Positions 42,962-50,912 of a DNA stretch of 64,000 nucleotides are shown here, piece by piece. Where the stretch lies: positions 3,162,001-3,226,000 of the forward strand of contig OZ243967.1 in the NCBI GenBank assembly GCA_965214695.1, in the 5' to 3' direction. Both the position numbers and the translations under genes were made by a program. The notes under the pieces are model-generated. The model did no database searches. It was not told where the DNA came from and was given only the letters and a program-made list of their open reading frames with translations. The stretch's first letter is position 1. Each line of letters opens with the position of its first letter. The DNA is from JAPOXR01 sp965214695 (GTDB taxonomy: Bacteria > Pseudomonadota > Alphaproteobacteria > Rhodobacterales > Rhodobacteraceae).

Positions 42962-43358
42962 TCGCGTCCAGGTGAGTACCCGCCACCGGGTTGATGGATC
43001 ATCCGGCGAGCATGCCTGCCTGTCAAGCGCGCCGGTGGAGGCGGGGTGCAGGTGAGTGAAGATTCACGGCGCATCCGGCCTGCCGGCTGCCAGAGTTCCG
43101 CCAGGCGGGTCGAACCCAACAAAGGGTGCGCCGGGCCAACTGGTGCGAGTGCAACTTGCACCGCCGCCGGGGCTGGCGGCAGAGGGCCCGCACAGCGGCG
43201 GAAAATTCCCGGATACCAAACTTTTGCCCTGCTTCCGGCGCCGTGCGGGCAAGACATCTCGCGAACATCCGGTCTGACCGGTCATGTCCTGCCCTTCCGG
43301 ACGAAGATCGGGGGTATATGTCCTTGACGTCATACCCCGGCGACCCCATCCTGACACC
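42962..43358. other. Intergenic region without recognised features
   Basis: These 397 bp separate the TRAP-linked operon from the broken HigBA-type module. No coding motif, RNA gene or clear terminator was found. Confidence 0.4.
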
Positions 43359-43669
43359 ATGCGTTGGCGGGTCCAATTTGCCGAGGAGTTCGAGCCCGAG
43401 TTGTCAGCGTTGCATCTGGAAGTGCCCAGGGCGATTCTCGCGCATTCGCTGAACGGCTCGCGGCACGCCAACATGAAGGAGCTGCGCTTCAGCGCCGCCG
43501 GTGGTGAATGGCGGGTCGCGTTCGATCCGGTGCGCCGCCCCCTCTTCTGGTGGCGGGCGACAAGTCTGGCGGCGGCGAGCGGCGATTCTACCGGATGCGC
43601 ATCGGCAAAACCGACGAGCGGTTTGATCGGCATCTTGCCCGGCTCGCTGATAAGGGAGATGTACAATGA
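43359..43669 (+). pseudogene. higB: HigB-type toxin, internally deleted and frameshifted
   Basis: ATG 43359 opens MRWRVQFAEEFEPELSALHL, the start of a RelE/HigB-like (phage-derived Gp49-like) toxin. The middle segment normally found before LNGSRHANMKELRFSAAGGE is missing (AILAHSLNGSRH is a direct junction). After VAFDPVRRP a frameshift occurs; the alternative frame then reads LLVAGDKSGGGERRFYR and DERFDRHLARLADKGDVQ, the expected C-terminus. It stops at 43669, overlapping the antitoxin ATG. The toxin is therefore dead while the antitoxin is intact. Confidence 0.78.
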
Positions 43670-43992
43670 CTGTGAGCCTTGACGACATGATTGCAGGGCT
43701 CGACCCCGCCGAGCGCCGCAAGGTGGAGGACATGGCCGCCCAGCTGATCGCCGAGGAGATGACACTCCGCGAGCTGCGCAAGGCCCGGGCCCTGACCCAG
43801 GCGAGCGTTGCCCGCGAACTCGGCATCAGCCAGGATGCCATCTCGAGGCTGGAGAAGCGGACAGACTTCCTGCTGTCCACGCTGCGCCGGACGGTCGAGG
43901 CGATGGGCGGCAGCCTGTCGCTGATCGCCCGTTTCCCCGACCGCCCGCCGGTCGAGCTGGCCGGCATCACCGAGCACGATTCCGGCGATTAG
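43666..43992 (+). CDS. higA: HigA-type antitoxin, XRE helix-turn-helix
   Basis: The 108-residue protein has a C-terminal-half XRE helix-turn-helix (LRELRKARALTQASVAREL, then GISQDAISRLEKRTD) after an acidic helix that would wrap the toxin. The frame is complete. The ATG overlaps the (restored-frame) toxin stop as ATGA, the usual HigBA layout. With the toxin broken it may persist as an orphan regulator or as protection against a related toxin. Confidence 0.85.
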   Translation: MTVSLDDMIAGLDPAERRKVEDMAAQLIAEEMTLRELRKARALTQASVARELGISQDAISRLEKRTDFLLSTLRRTVEAMGGSLSLIARFPDRPPVELAGITEHDSGD

Positions 43993-44149
43993 GGTTATCG
44001 CCGGCAGCGGGAATTTTGTTCGGATAGACCCCATATCGTTTCAAGGGACGCCGTGGATTGCCCGGTTGCGCTGTGCAAGCCCCAAGAACTGATGTCCAGC
44101 GTGTCCTGCACAAAGCGCGGGACATTCCGGCCCGGATGCGGGAGCCGCA

Positions 44150-44725
44150 TCAGGCAGATCGATCGACCCCGCCTGAGGAGGAGCGAGGGACCAGCATGCG
44201 CCGCAGGGTTGATCCCTTGTCTACCAGATGGTGCTTGAGCGCCGCCCCGGCGTGAAGGGCCACGAGCACGATGAGGCCATAGGCCAGATAGAAGTGGAGT
44301 TCGATGGCGAGGTCGCGGGTGCCCTCGGACATGTCGAACAGAGCGGGCACCTCGAACAGCCCGACAATGTCGATGCCCGCCCCCTCCGAGGTCGAGATCA
44401 GGTAGCCGGTCACCGGCAGGAGCAGGATGAACGCGTTGAGGAACCAATGCATCGCCGTGGCGCCGATGCGCTCGTAAGGTTTGACCTCCGGCCCCAAGGA
44501 AGGGGCCGGGTCGACGATCCGCCAGCCGAACTTGGCCGCTACGAGCATCAACGCCAGGATCCCGAACGCCTTGTGAAGCGCGAGCGAGCGGTTGTACCAG
44601 GGATCGTAGTAGGTGAGCCCCGCCATCCACGCACCGAGTCCGACCAGCCCGAACATGGCGAGCGCGATCGCCCAGTGAAAGCCTATGGAGATCAGGCCGT
44701 AACGGTCCCGGCGGTTCATCCACAT
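44150..44725 (-). CDS. Cytochrome b561
   Basis: The 191-residue, four-helix diheme protein has likely heme-ligand His residues in LISIGFHWAIALAMFG, LALHKAFGILALML, TAMHWFLNAFILLLPV and VLVALHAGAALKHHLVDKG. It is predicted in the inner membrane, moving electrons from quinol to periplasmic acceptors. It follows the YceI gene by 19 bp on the same strand; yceI-cytochrome b561 operons are widespread. Confidence 0.92.
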   Translation of the reverse strand: MWMNRRDRYGLISIGFHWAIALAMFGLVGLGAWMAGLTYYDPWYNRSLALHKAFGILALMLVAAKFGWRIVDPAPSLGPEVKPYERIGATAMHWFLNAFILLLPVTGYLISTSEGAGIDIVGLFEVPALFDMSEGTRDLAIELHFYLAYGLIVLVALHAGAALKHHLVDKGSTLRRMLVPRSSSGGVDRSA

Positions 44726-44744
44726 GGCGAAGCCTGCGTTGCCG

Positions 44745-45320
44745 CTATTGGCGTACTCCTTCGAGGGACAGGAAGAGATCCATGGATTCGGAGGCCGGCC
44801 CGAGGTTGCGCCCGGCGTTGAAGTCCCTCCGGTTGATCGTCACCCTACCCTCGAAACCAGCCCGGTAGCCGCCCCACGGGTCGTTCCCTTCGCCCACCTT
44901 CTTCACCGCTATGGCGATGGGTTTCGTGACGCCCATCAGGGTCAGGTTTCCCTTCATCGTGCCGCCCTTGGCATCGCCCTCGTAGCCGGTGCTGACGAAG
45001 CTCGCCTTCGGAAACTTCATCACGTTCAGGAAGCCTGGCGAGCGCAGATGCTTGTCGCGCTCCGCATGGCCGGTGTCGATGCTGGCGGTCTCGATCTCGA
45101 CAGCGACCTTCTGTCCGGCCGGCCCCGCCGCCGGGTCGTAGGTGAACCTGCCGGAAATCCTGTCGAAGACGCCGATCACCCAAGAGTACCCGAGATGGGA
45201 GATCTTGAACTCGACGACGCTGTGGGCGGGATCGATCCGGTATTCGTCGGCAGCGGCCTCCGCAGCCGGAAATGCCAGCAAGGTCAGCCCCATGACGACG
45301 GCGAGAATGCGCTTGTTCAT
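44745..45320 (-). CDS. YceI family periplasmic protein
   Basis: The ~191-residue secreted lipocalin-like protein has a signal peptide (LAVVMGLTLLAFPAAEAAAD). The YceI core reads YRIDPAHSVVEFKISHLGYS, GRFTYDP, KLRSPGFLNV-like HLRSPGFLNVMKFPKASFVS and RRDFNAG. Homologues bind polyisoprenoids such as ubiquinone. ATG 45320 is chosen because AAGGA lies 7-11 bp upstream; an ATG two codons earlier would be too close to it. It forms an operon with cytochrome b561. Confidence 0.92.
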   Translation of the reverse strand: MNKRILAVVMGLTLLAFPAAEAAADEYRIDPAHSVVEFKISHLGYSWVIGVFDRISGRFTYDPAAGPAGQKVAVEIETASIDTGHAERDKHLRSPGFLNVMKFPKASFVSTGYEGDAKGGTMKGNLTLMGVTKPIAIAVKKVGEGNDPWGGYRAGFEGRVTINRRDFNAGRNLGPASESMDLFLSLEGVRQ

Positions 45321-45892
45321 GTCCATTCCTTATTATTGGCGGTGAGACTGATTATAGGCGGAGCAAACGGCAATATGGGATGAAGGGCGCCTTGAATCAA
45401 GATCAAGGCGTTTCGGACTTCCGGCCGGCAGGCGAGGTCGGGTCGGTTCCGGCTGAGTGCTAAATCGGGTCGGTTCCGGTGGGGGGTGTCCACTCGTATG
45501 ACCAGAGACAGAGAATAGAGAAACACAAGAAGTAGTACTTGTACGCGCGGGCCTTCCCTGTGGAAGACTCCGCGGTTGCCGTGCAGCTTCGCCATCTCCA
45601 TTCTCCATCGCTAAGCTCTTAAGGCTGTAACCTTGGGCCACTGGCACCGTGCTTGAGATCATCGCCGATTTCAGCTCGATTTGCCTGAGACTGTTCTCAC
45701 ATTAGACCGGGCGCCGCCGCCTCCCCGCCAGGAAAACGGTCGTTTTGCTACAGCTACCGGCCCGATGGCCCGGACTCAGGATATTGCGGCTTTTCCCCGC
45801 AGGCCTGCGCCCGCGGTGGCCCATATTTTGCGTTCTCGTCGACCTCAGCGCCTCACGGCCGGGCAATCACCCGTGAAGGCCACGAGGGAGCG
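45321..45892. other. Non-coding stretch with IS-like direct repeats
   Basis: No gene is supported in these 572 bp. TCGGGTCGGTTCCGG occurs twice at 45438-45452 and 45465-45479. The YceI promoter must be at the left end. The rest has mixed composition and looks like debris of past insertions. Confidence 0.4.
45438..45479. repeat. Two 15-bp direct repeats (27-bp period)
   Basis: TCGGGTCGGTTCCGG is present at 45438-45452 and 45465-45479, separated by CTGAGTGCTAAA. Multiple short repeats like this are found at IS21-type ends and as regulator sites. No transposase remains nearby. Confidence 0.5.
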
Positions 45893-46103
45893 TCACCCGG
45901 CGGGAAAGACGTACAGGCGGAGCAGGGTAAGAACGACGCCGGCGAGAAGCACGACCAACAGGCCGTAAACGCCATGTAGTGCGCGCCATGTCGGTCCGGA
46001 AACGCTCAAGGGTGGCCGAAAGATCAGCCTGCAATGCTTCCATGCTTCCCTCCATGACGGCGATTCGCCGGTCCAGTTCGTGATTGTCCGGGTCGCCGCT
46101 CAT
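45893..46103 (-). pseudogene. Small coiled-coil/membrane protein with one frameshift
   Basis: ATG 46103 opens MSGDPDNHELDRRIAVMEGS, then MEALQADLSATLERFRTDMA, a helical coiled-coil-like segment. After that the frame becomes Arg-rich. A single-base shift near 45985 instead gives HGVYGLLVVLLAGVVLTLLR and LYVFPAG with a stop at 45893, a clean membrane helix. The restored product would be about 70 residues, like many phage or plasmid small membrane proteins. Either a frameshift mutation or a base error explains it. Confidence 0.55.
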
Positions 46104-46404
46104 GCCTTCATGAGCAGGGCCGGGCGATTTCGCGCCCACCCCCAAAATGACAGATACAGAATCTGTGCGGATTCTCAAGAACAGGCAATTCGACCCTGGA
46201 TCCAGCGCCGCTCGCGGCAGTGCCCGGCACTGGCCGCCTGGCCGCTACACGCAGACATGGCCGGGGGTAAGGGCAATGGTCGGAAGATCGCCCTCTGGAT
46301 CGTGACGGTTGCCCTGGATGCTCTCGCCGTCCCGCGGCTTCATTTGACATTGCCGGGCTGAGCGCCGATTGTGCTTGCGCTAGGGCCCGGTCCGGCCGCG
46401 GGAG
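46104..46404. other. Spacer upstream of the ankyrin gene
   Basis: No supported gene lies in these 301 bp. They hold the promoter regions of the minus-strand small membrane protein and the plus-strand ankyrin gene; the latter has GGGAGATGACA just before its start codon region. Confidence 0.35.
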
Positions 46405-47196
46405 ATGACAGTGAAAACTTCAATCCGCCTCTTCTCCTGGCTGGCCGCCGTTGCGACCAGCGTGGTGCCGGCCGTGGCCGCACCATCATGCGACACCTGG
46501 AACAGCATGGAGTTCTTCATCCAGGCCACGGTCACGGTCCATGATGTCGAGAATTGTGTGCAAGGCGGCGCCGATCCGGATGCAAGAGATGAGAATGGAA
46601 TGAACCCGCTGCACTGGGCAGCGCTATGGTCCGACGGCAATCCCGAAATGATCGCCAGGCTGGTCGAGCTCGGAGCCGATCTGAACGCAAGGAACAGGAA
46701 TGCCGTGACCCCGCTGCACATGGCGGTTGGCCTCGACAATCCCGTCATGATCACCCGGCTGGTCGAGCTGGGCGCCAATCCGGATGCGAGAAATGAGAAT
46801 GGCTCGACCCCGCTGCACTGGGCAGCCTTCTTCAACCAGAGTCCCAGGGTGATCGCCGAGCTGATCGAGGCCGGCGCCGATCCGAATGCGAGGGACAAGG
46901 GTGAAGCGACACCGCTGCACGACGCGGCCTACAACGCCAATCTCGACGTGATCGCCGAGCTGATCCAGGCCGGCGCCGATGTGAATGCCAGGGACGATCG
47001 GGAAGGCAAGACGGCGCTGCACATTGCTGCCACCAAGGCTGACAACCCCGACGTGATCACCATGCTTCTTGATGCCGGCGCTGACGGCTCGGCAAGAACC
47101 TATCATGGGAAATCAGCCTGGGATCTGGCCCAGAGCAACGAGGCACTGCGCGGGACCAGGGCATGGTGGCTACTCAACGAATTCAGGTTCGAGTGA
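46405..47196 (+). CDS. Secreted ankyrin-repeat protein
   Basis: The 263-residue protein has an N-terminal signal sequence (LFSWLAAVATSVVPAVAAPS). About six ankyrin repeats follow from residue 45, each with the TPLHxAA / GADxNARD pattern (NGMNPLHWAALWSDGNPEMI; VTPLHMAVGLDNPVMITRLV; ATPLHDAAYNANLDVIAELI; KTALHIAATKADNPDVITML). No enzymatic domain. Secreted or periplasmic ankyrin proteins mediate protein contacts; in host-associated bacteria some are effectors. The repeats are very regular, which suggests recent internal duplication. It is a single-gene unit. Confidence 0.9.
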   Translation: MTVKTSIRLFSWLAAVATSVVPAVAAPSCDTWNSMEFFIQATVTVHDVENCVQGGADPDARDENGMNPLHWAALWSDGNPEMIARLVELGADLNARNRNAVTPLHMAVGLDNPVMITRLVELGANPDARNENGSTPLHWAAFFNQSPRVIAELIEAGADPNARDKGEATPLHDAAYNANLDVIAELIQAGADVNARDDREGKTALHIAATKADNPDVITMLLDAGADGSARTYHGKSAWDLAQSNEALRGTRAWWLLNEFRFE

Positions 47197-47491
47197 TGGC
47201 TAAAGCTGCGGTGGCTTGGTCCTGCCGTTCTTGGCCATTGTCAAACAGCATCCATGATGTTGAACGCAACACCATCACGACCATTTCCCGCGACAGTGGG
47301 TTTCAATTGCGCTCGTTGACGGCTGACCTTGCAAGCGGTCGGGATGGTGAGTCCCCGGCCTGTGTGCCGGGTGGTCGTTGCTGGCCGTTTCCGGCAGTGG
47401 GCGTGGCCTGGCCGGGTACAATCTCGGGTTGCTTTCCAATCGGCCGGTTGTTACGAAATTTTCCAGTTTTGCGAGTTTCACGGGGTCATGC

Positions 47492-48451
47492 ATGAAACGC
47501 TTCCGAATTGCGATGCTGGGGTCGGGACAGATTGGTGGCACGCTGGCCCATTTGTCGGTTCTCCGGGAACTTGGAGATGTCGTGCTGTTCGACATCCAGG
47601 ACGGGTTGCCGCAGGGCAAGGCGCTCGACATTGCCGAGAGCGGACCGGTGAGCCGGTTCGATGCATCCGTCAGCGGCGCCACCACCTATGAGGGGATCGC
47701 CGGGGCCGATGTCTGCATCGTGACTGCCGGCGTGCCGAGGCGGCCAGGCATGTCCAGGGATGACCTTCTTGGAATCAATCTCAAGGTGATGAAGTCGGTT
47801 GGCGAGGGAATTGCCGCCAATGCCCCCGACGCGTTCGTCATCTGCATCACCAACCCCCTCGACGCCATGGTCTGGGCCCTGCAGAAATATTCCGGCTTGC
47901 CGCCCGCCAAGGTGGTCGGCATGGCGGGAATTCTCGATTCGGCCCGCTTCCGGCATTTCATTTCACTCGAGCTTGGGGTGTCGATGCGGGATGTGACGGC
48001 ATTCGTGCTGGGCGGCCATGGCGACACCATGGTGCCGCTGCCGCGCTATTCGACCGTTGCCGGGATCCCGGTCACCGACCTGGTGAAGATGGGATGGATG
48101 TCGCAGGAAAGACTGGATGCGATCATCCAGCGCACCCGGGATGGCGGCATCGAGATCGTCAATCTCATGGGTACCGGTTCTGCCTATCATGCCCCGGCGG
48201 CCGCGGCCATCGAGATGGCCGAAGCCTATCTCCGGGACCAGAAGCGCGTTCTTCCCTGCGCAGCCTGTCTTGACGGCGAATACGGAATGTCCGACATGTA
48301 TGTTGGCGTGCCGGTCATGATCGGCGGCGGCGGGGTCGAGCGGGTGGTGGAGATTTCACTGGAAGGTGCCGAGCGCGAGGAATTTGACCGTTCCGCAGAT
48401 TCGGTCAGGAATCTCGTGGCGGCATGCCGGGAGATCGACCCGTCACTGTAG
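47492..48451 (+). CDS. mdh: Malate dehydrogenase
   Basis: This 319-residue LDH-like malate dehydrogenase (alphaproteobacterial type) has MLGSGQIGGTLAHLSVLREL for NAD binding, VTAGVPRRPGMSRDDLLGIN (substrate Arg residues), ITNPLDAMVWALQKYSG, GILDSARFRHFISLELGVS and the catalytic His in VLGGHGDTMVPLPRYS. The start is the Met of MKRFRIAMLGSG at 47492; the frame is open upstream to 47378. It heads the mdh-sucC-sucD-sucA-sucB-lpd set. A TACAAT at 47417-47422 may be its -10 box. Confidence 0.97.
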   Translation: MKRFRIAMLGSGQIGGTLAHLSVLRELGDVVLFDIQDGLPQGKALDIAESGPVSRFDASVSGATTYEGIAGADVCIVTAGVPRRPGMSRDDLLGINLKVMKSVGEGIAANAPDAFVICITNPLDAMVWALQKYSGLPPAKVVGMAGILDSARFRHFISLELGVSMRDVTAFVLGGHGDTMVPLPRYSTVAGIPVTDLVKMGWMSQERLDAIIQRTRDGGIEIVNLMGTGSAYHAPAAAAIEMAEAYLRDQKRVLPCAACLDGEYGMSDMYVGVPVMIGGGGVERVVEISLEGAEREEFDRSADSVRNLVAACREIDPSL

Positions 48452-48774
48452 CAAATCACCTTGGAGCCGGGCTGGTGGGCAAATCCGGCCCAGACCGTCC
48501 GGCGGATTCCCTGGTTTGGGTTCCGGTTTTGTGATCCGGAGTTGCCGACTGCAACGTCGCGCGCCCGGCCTGCGATTGCGGGTCTGTGCCGGCGGCCCGG
48601 GCAAGGCCGTCCAGGACCGCATGCAGGGAATGCGGTGTGGCAACGGGCGGTCCCGGGCGCCCGTGATTGGCGGAATGGACAGGAAGAACCGGTAATGGCA
48701 CTATCCTTGGCGATTCCCTATAGGGTCCCCGTCAGGGGATGGATGACCGGGTCGGAGAGGATCGGAATTCGGGC
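48452..48774 (+). other. mdh-sucC intergenic region
   Basis: The 323-bp gap inside the TCA gene set carries no supported gene. It may hold an internal promoter or processing site for sucC. No riboswitch-like motif was recognised. Confidence 0.35.
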
Positions 48775-49974
48775 ATGAATATCCACGAGTACCAGGCAAA
48801 GCAGCTGCTGCGGAAATACGGCTTGCCGGTGTCGGAAGGGCGTGCGGTGCTGGCCGGCGAGGATCCGGCGGCAGCGGCGGCCGAGCTGGACGGTCCGGTC
48901 CGGGTCGTCAAGGCGCAAATCCATGCCGGCGGGCGTGGCAAGGGAAAGTTCCGCGAGGCCGATGCCGGCGATGGCGGCGGTGTCAGGATAACCCGGTCGG
49001 TGGACGAAGCGGCGGCAGCGGCCAGCCGGATGCTCGGCAACACGCTGGTGACTCACCAGACCGGTGGTGCCGGCAAGCAGGTGGGCCGCGTCTATATCGA
49101 GCAAGGCGCCGAGATCGAACGCGAACTCTATTTTGCTATCCTGCTCGACCGGAGCCAGGCGCGGGTATCCGTGGTCTGTTCGACGGAAGGCGGCATGGAT
49201 ATCGAGGAGGTGGCCCAATCGAGCCCGGAGCGGATCCTCACCCTATCAGTCGATCCGGCAACCGGATTGCAGCCGCATCACGGCAGGAGCTGCGCCTCCG
49301 GCCTGGGGCTGGACGGGAAGCTGGCGAAACAATGCGCCGGGCTGTTGGCCAATGCCTACCGGCTCTACCAGGAGACCGATGCGGAATTGCTGGAAATCAA
49401 CCCGCTGGTCGTCACCGGTGCTGGCGACCTCCTGTGTCTCGACTGCAAGATGTCATTCGATTCCAGTGCCATCTACCGCCACCCGGAACTGGCCGGGTTG
49501 CGCGACGAGACCGAGGAGGATCCCAAGGAACTGGCGGCCTCGGAATTCGGGTTGAGTTACATTGCACTCGATGGCGAGATCGGCTGCATGGTCAATGGCG
49601 CCGGCCTGGCAATGGCGACCATGGATATCATCAAGCTCTACGGGTCGGAGCCGGCCAATTTCCTCGATGTTGGGGGCGGTGCATCGCGGGAGAAGGTGGT
49701 CGAGGCATTCAAGATCATTACATCCGACCCGAATGTCCGCGGTATCCTGGTCAATATCTTCGGCGGAATCATGCGTTGCGACACCATCGCCGAAGGGGTG
49801 GTGGAGGCGGTACGCGAGGTCGGCCTGCAGGTGCCGCTGGTGGTTCGGCTCGAGGGAACCAATGTCGACAAGGGAAAGACGGTTATCATGGAGAGCGGGC
49901 TGAATGTCATTGCCGCCGATGATCTCGGTGATGCCGCCAGGAAGATCGTTGCCGCGGTCAGGGCGCCGGGTTGA
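48775..49974 (+). CDS. sucC: Succinyl-CoA synthetase beta subunit
   Basis: The 399-residue ATP-grasp subunit has MNIHEYQAKQLLRKYGLPVS at the start, VKAQIHAGGRGKGKF, the metal-binding LLEINPLVVT region and NFLDVGGGASREKVVEAFKI toward the C-terminus. With SucD it makes succinate and ATP or GTP from succinyl-CoA. ATG 48775 is the family start. sucD follows after 30 bp. Confidence 0.97.
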   Translation: MNIHEYQAKQLLRKYGLPVSEGRAVLAGEDPAAAAAELDGPVRVVKAQIHAGGRGKGKFREADAGDGGGVRITRSVDEAAAAASRMLGNTLVTHQTGGAGKQVGRVYIEQGAEIERELYFAILLDRSQARVSVVCSTEGGMDIEEVAQSSPERILTLSVDPATGLQPHHGRSCASGLGLDGKLAKQCAGLLANAYRLYQETDAELLEINPLVVTGAGDLLCLDCKMSFDSSAIYRHPELAGLRDETEEDPKELAASEFGLSYIALDGEIGCMVNGAGLAMATMDIIKLYGSEPANFLDVGGGASREKVVEAFKIITSDPNVRGILVNIFGGIMRCDTIAEGVVEAVREVGLQVPLVVRLEGTNVDKGKTVIMESGLNVIAADDLGDAARKIVAAVRAPG

Positions 49975-50004
49975 TTAAACCGCCAGCAGGAGAAGCGCAC
50001 AGTC

Positions 50005-50889
50005 ATGGCTATTCTGGTTGACCGTCAAACCAAGGTAATTTGCCAGGGTTTGACCGGGGCGCAGGGCTCCTTCCACACCGAACAGGCCATTGCCTACGGA
50101 ACGGCGATGGTTGGAGGGGTAACGCCCGGCAAGGGTGGCAGCACACATCTCGGCCTGCCGGTGTTCGATACCGTCAGGCAGGCCATGGACGTGACCGGTG
50201 CCAATGCCACCGCCATCTACGTTCCGCCCGCCTTTGCCGCCGATGCGATCATGGAGGCGTGTGATGCCGGGATCAAGCTGATCGTCTGCGTGACCGAGGG
50301 GATTCCGGTCCGCGACATGATCACTGCACGGCGGGCGCTGGACAGTTCCGGATCGCGGCTCGTGGGCCCGAATTGCCCGGGTGTCATCACCCCGGATGCA
50401 TGCAAGATCGGCATCATGCCCGGACATATCCACCGCCGGGGAAGCGTTGGCGTGGTCTCCCGTTCCGGTACCCTGACCTACGAGGCGGTCAAGCAGACCA
50501 GCGATGTCGGTCTTGGCCAGTCAACCTGCGTCGGCATCGGCGGCGATCCGGTCAAGGGGACCGAATTCGTCGATGTGCTCGAGATGTTCCTGGCCGATGA
50601 CGAGACCGAATCCATCATCATGATCGGCGAAATCGGCGGAAGCGCCGAGGAAGAGGCGGCCGAATTCATCGTGGCGGAAGCCCGCCTTGGGCGAGCCAAG
50701 CCGATTGCCGGCTTCATCGCCGGCAGAACGGCACCGCCGGGTCGGCGAATGGGTCATGCCGGCGCTGTGATTTCCGGTGGAAAGGGCGGCGCCGATGACA
50801 AGATCGAGGCCATGCGATCGGCCGGATTCGAAATTGCCGACAGCCCGGCAACGCTGGGGGAAGCGGTGCTGAAGGCCATCAACAACTGA
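50005..50889 (+). CDS. sucD: Succinyl-CoA synthetase alpha subunit
   Basis: The 294-residue subunit binds CoA (QGLTGAQGSFHTEQAIAYGT-like region VICQGLTGAQGSFH, TPGKGGSTHLGLPVFDTVRQ) and carries the phosphorylated His in GRRMGHAGAVISGGKG. Also GPNCPGVITPDACKIGIMPG. It forms the alpha-beta complex with SucC. The ATG follows AGGAGAAGCGCACAGTC. Confidence 0.97.
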   Translation: MAILVDRQTKVICQGLTGAQGSFHTEQAIAYGTAMVGGVTPGKGGSTHLGLPVFDTVRQAMDVTGANATAIYVPPAFAADAIMEACDAGIKLIVCVTEGIPVRDMITARRALDSSGSRLVGPNCPGVITPDACKIGIMPGHIHRRGSVGVVSRSGTLTYEAVKQTSDVGLGQSTCVGIGGDPVKGTEFVDVLEMFLADDETESIIMIGEIGGSAEEEAAEFIVAEARLGRAKPIAGFIAGRTAPPGRRMGHAGAVISGGKGGADDKIEAMRSAGFEIADSPATLGEAVLKAINN

Positions 50890-50912
50890 TCGATCGACGG
50901 GTGGGGAAAGAC

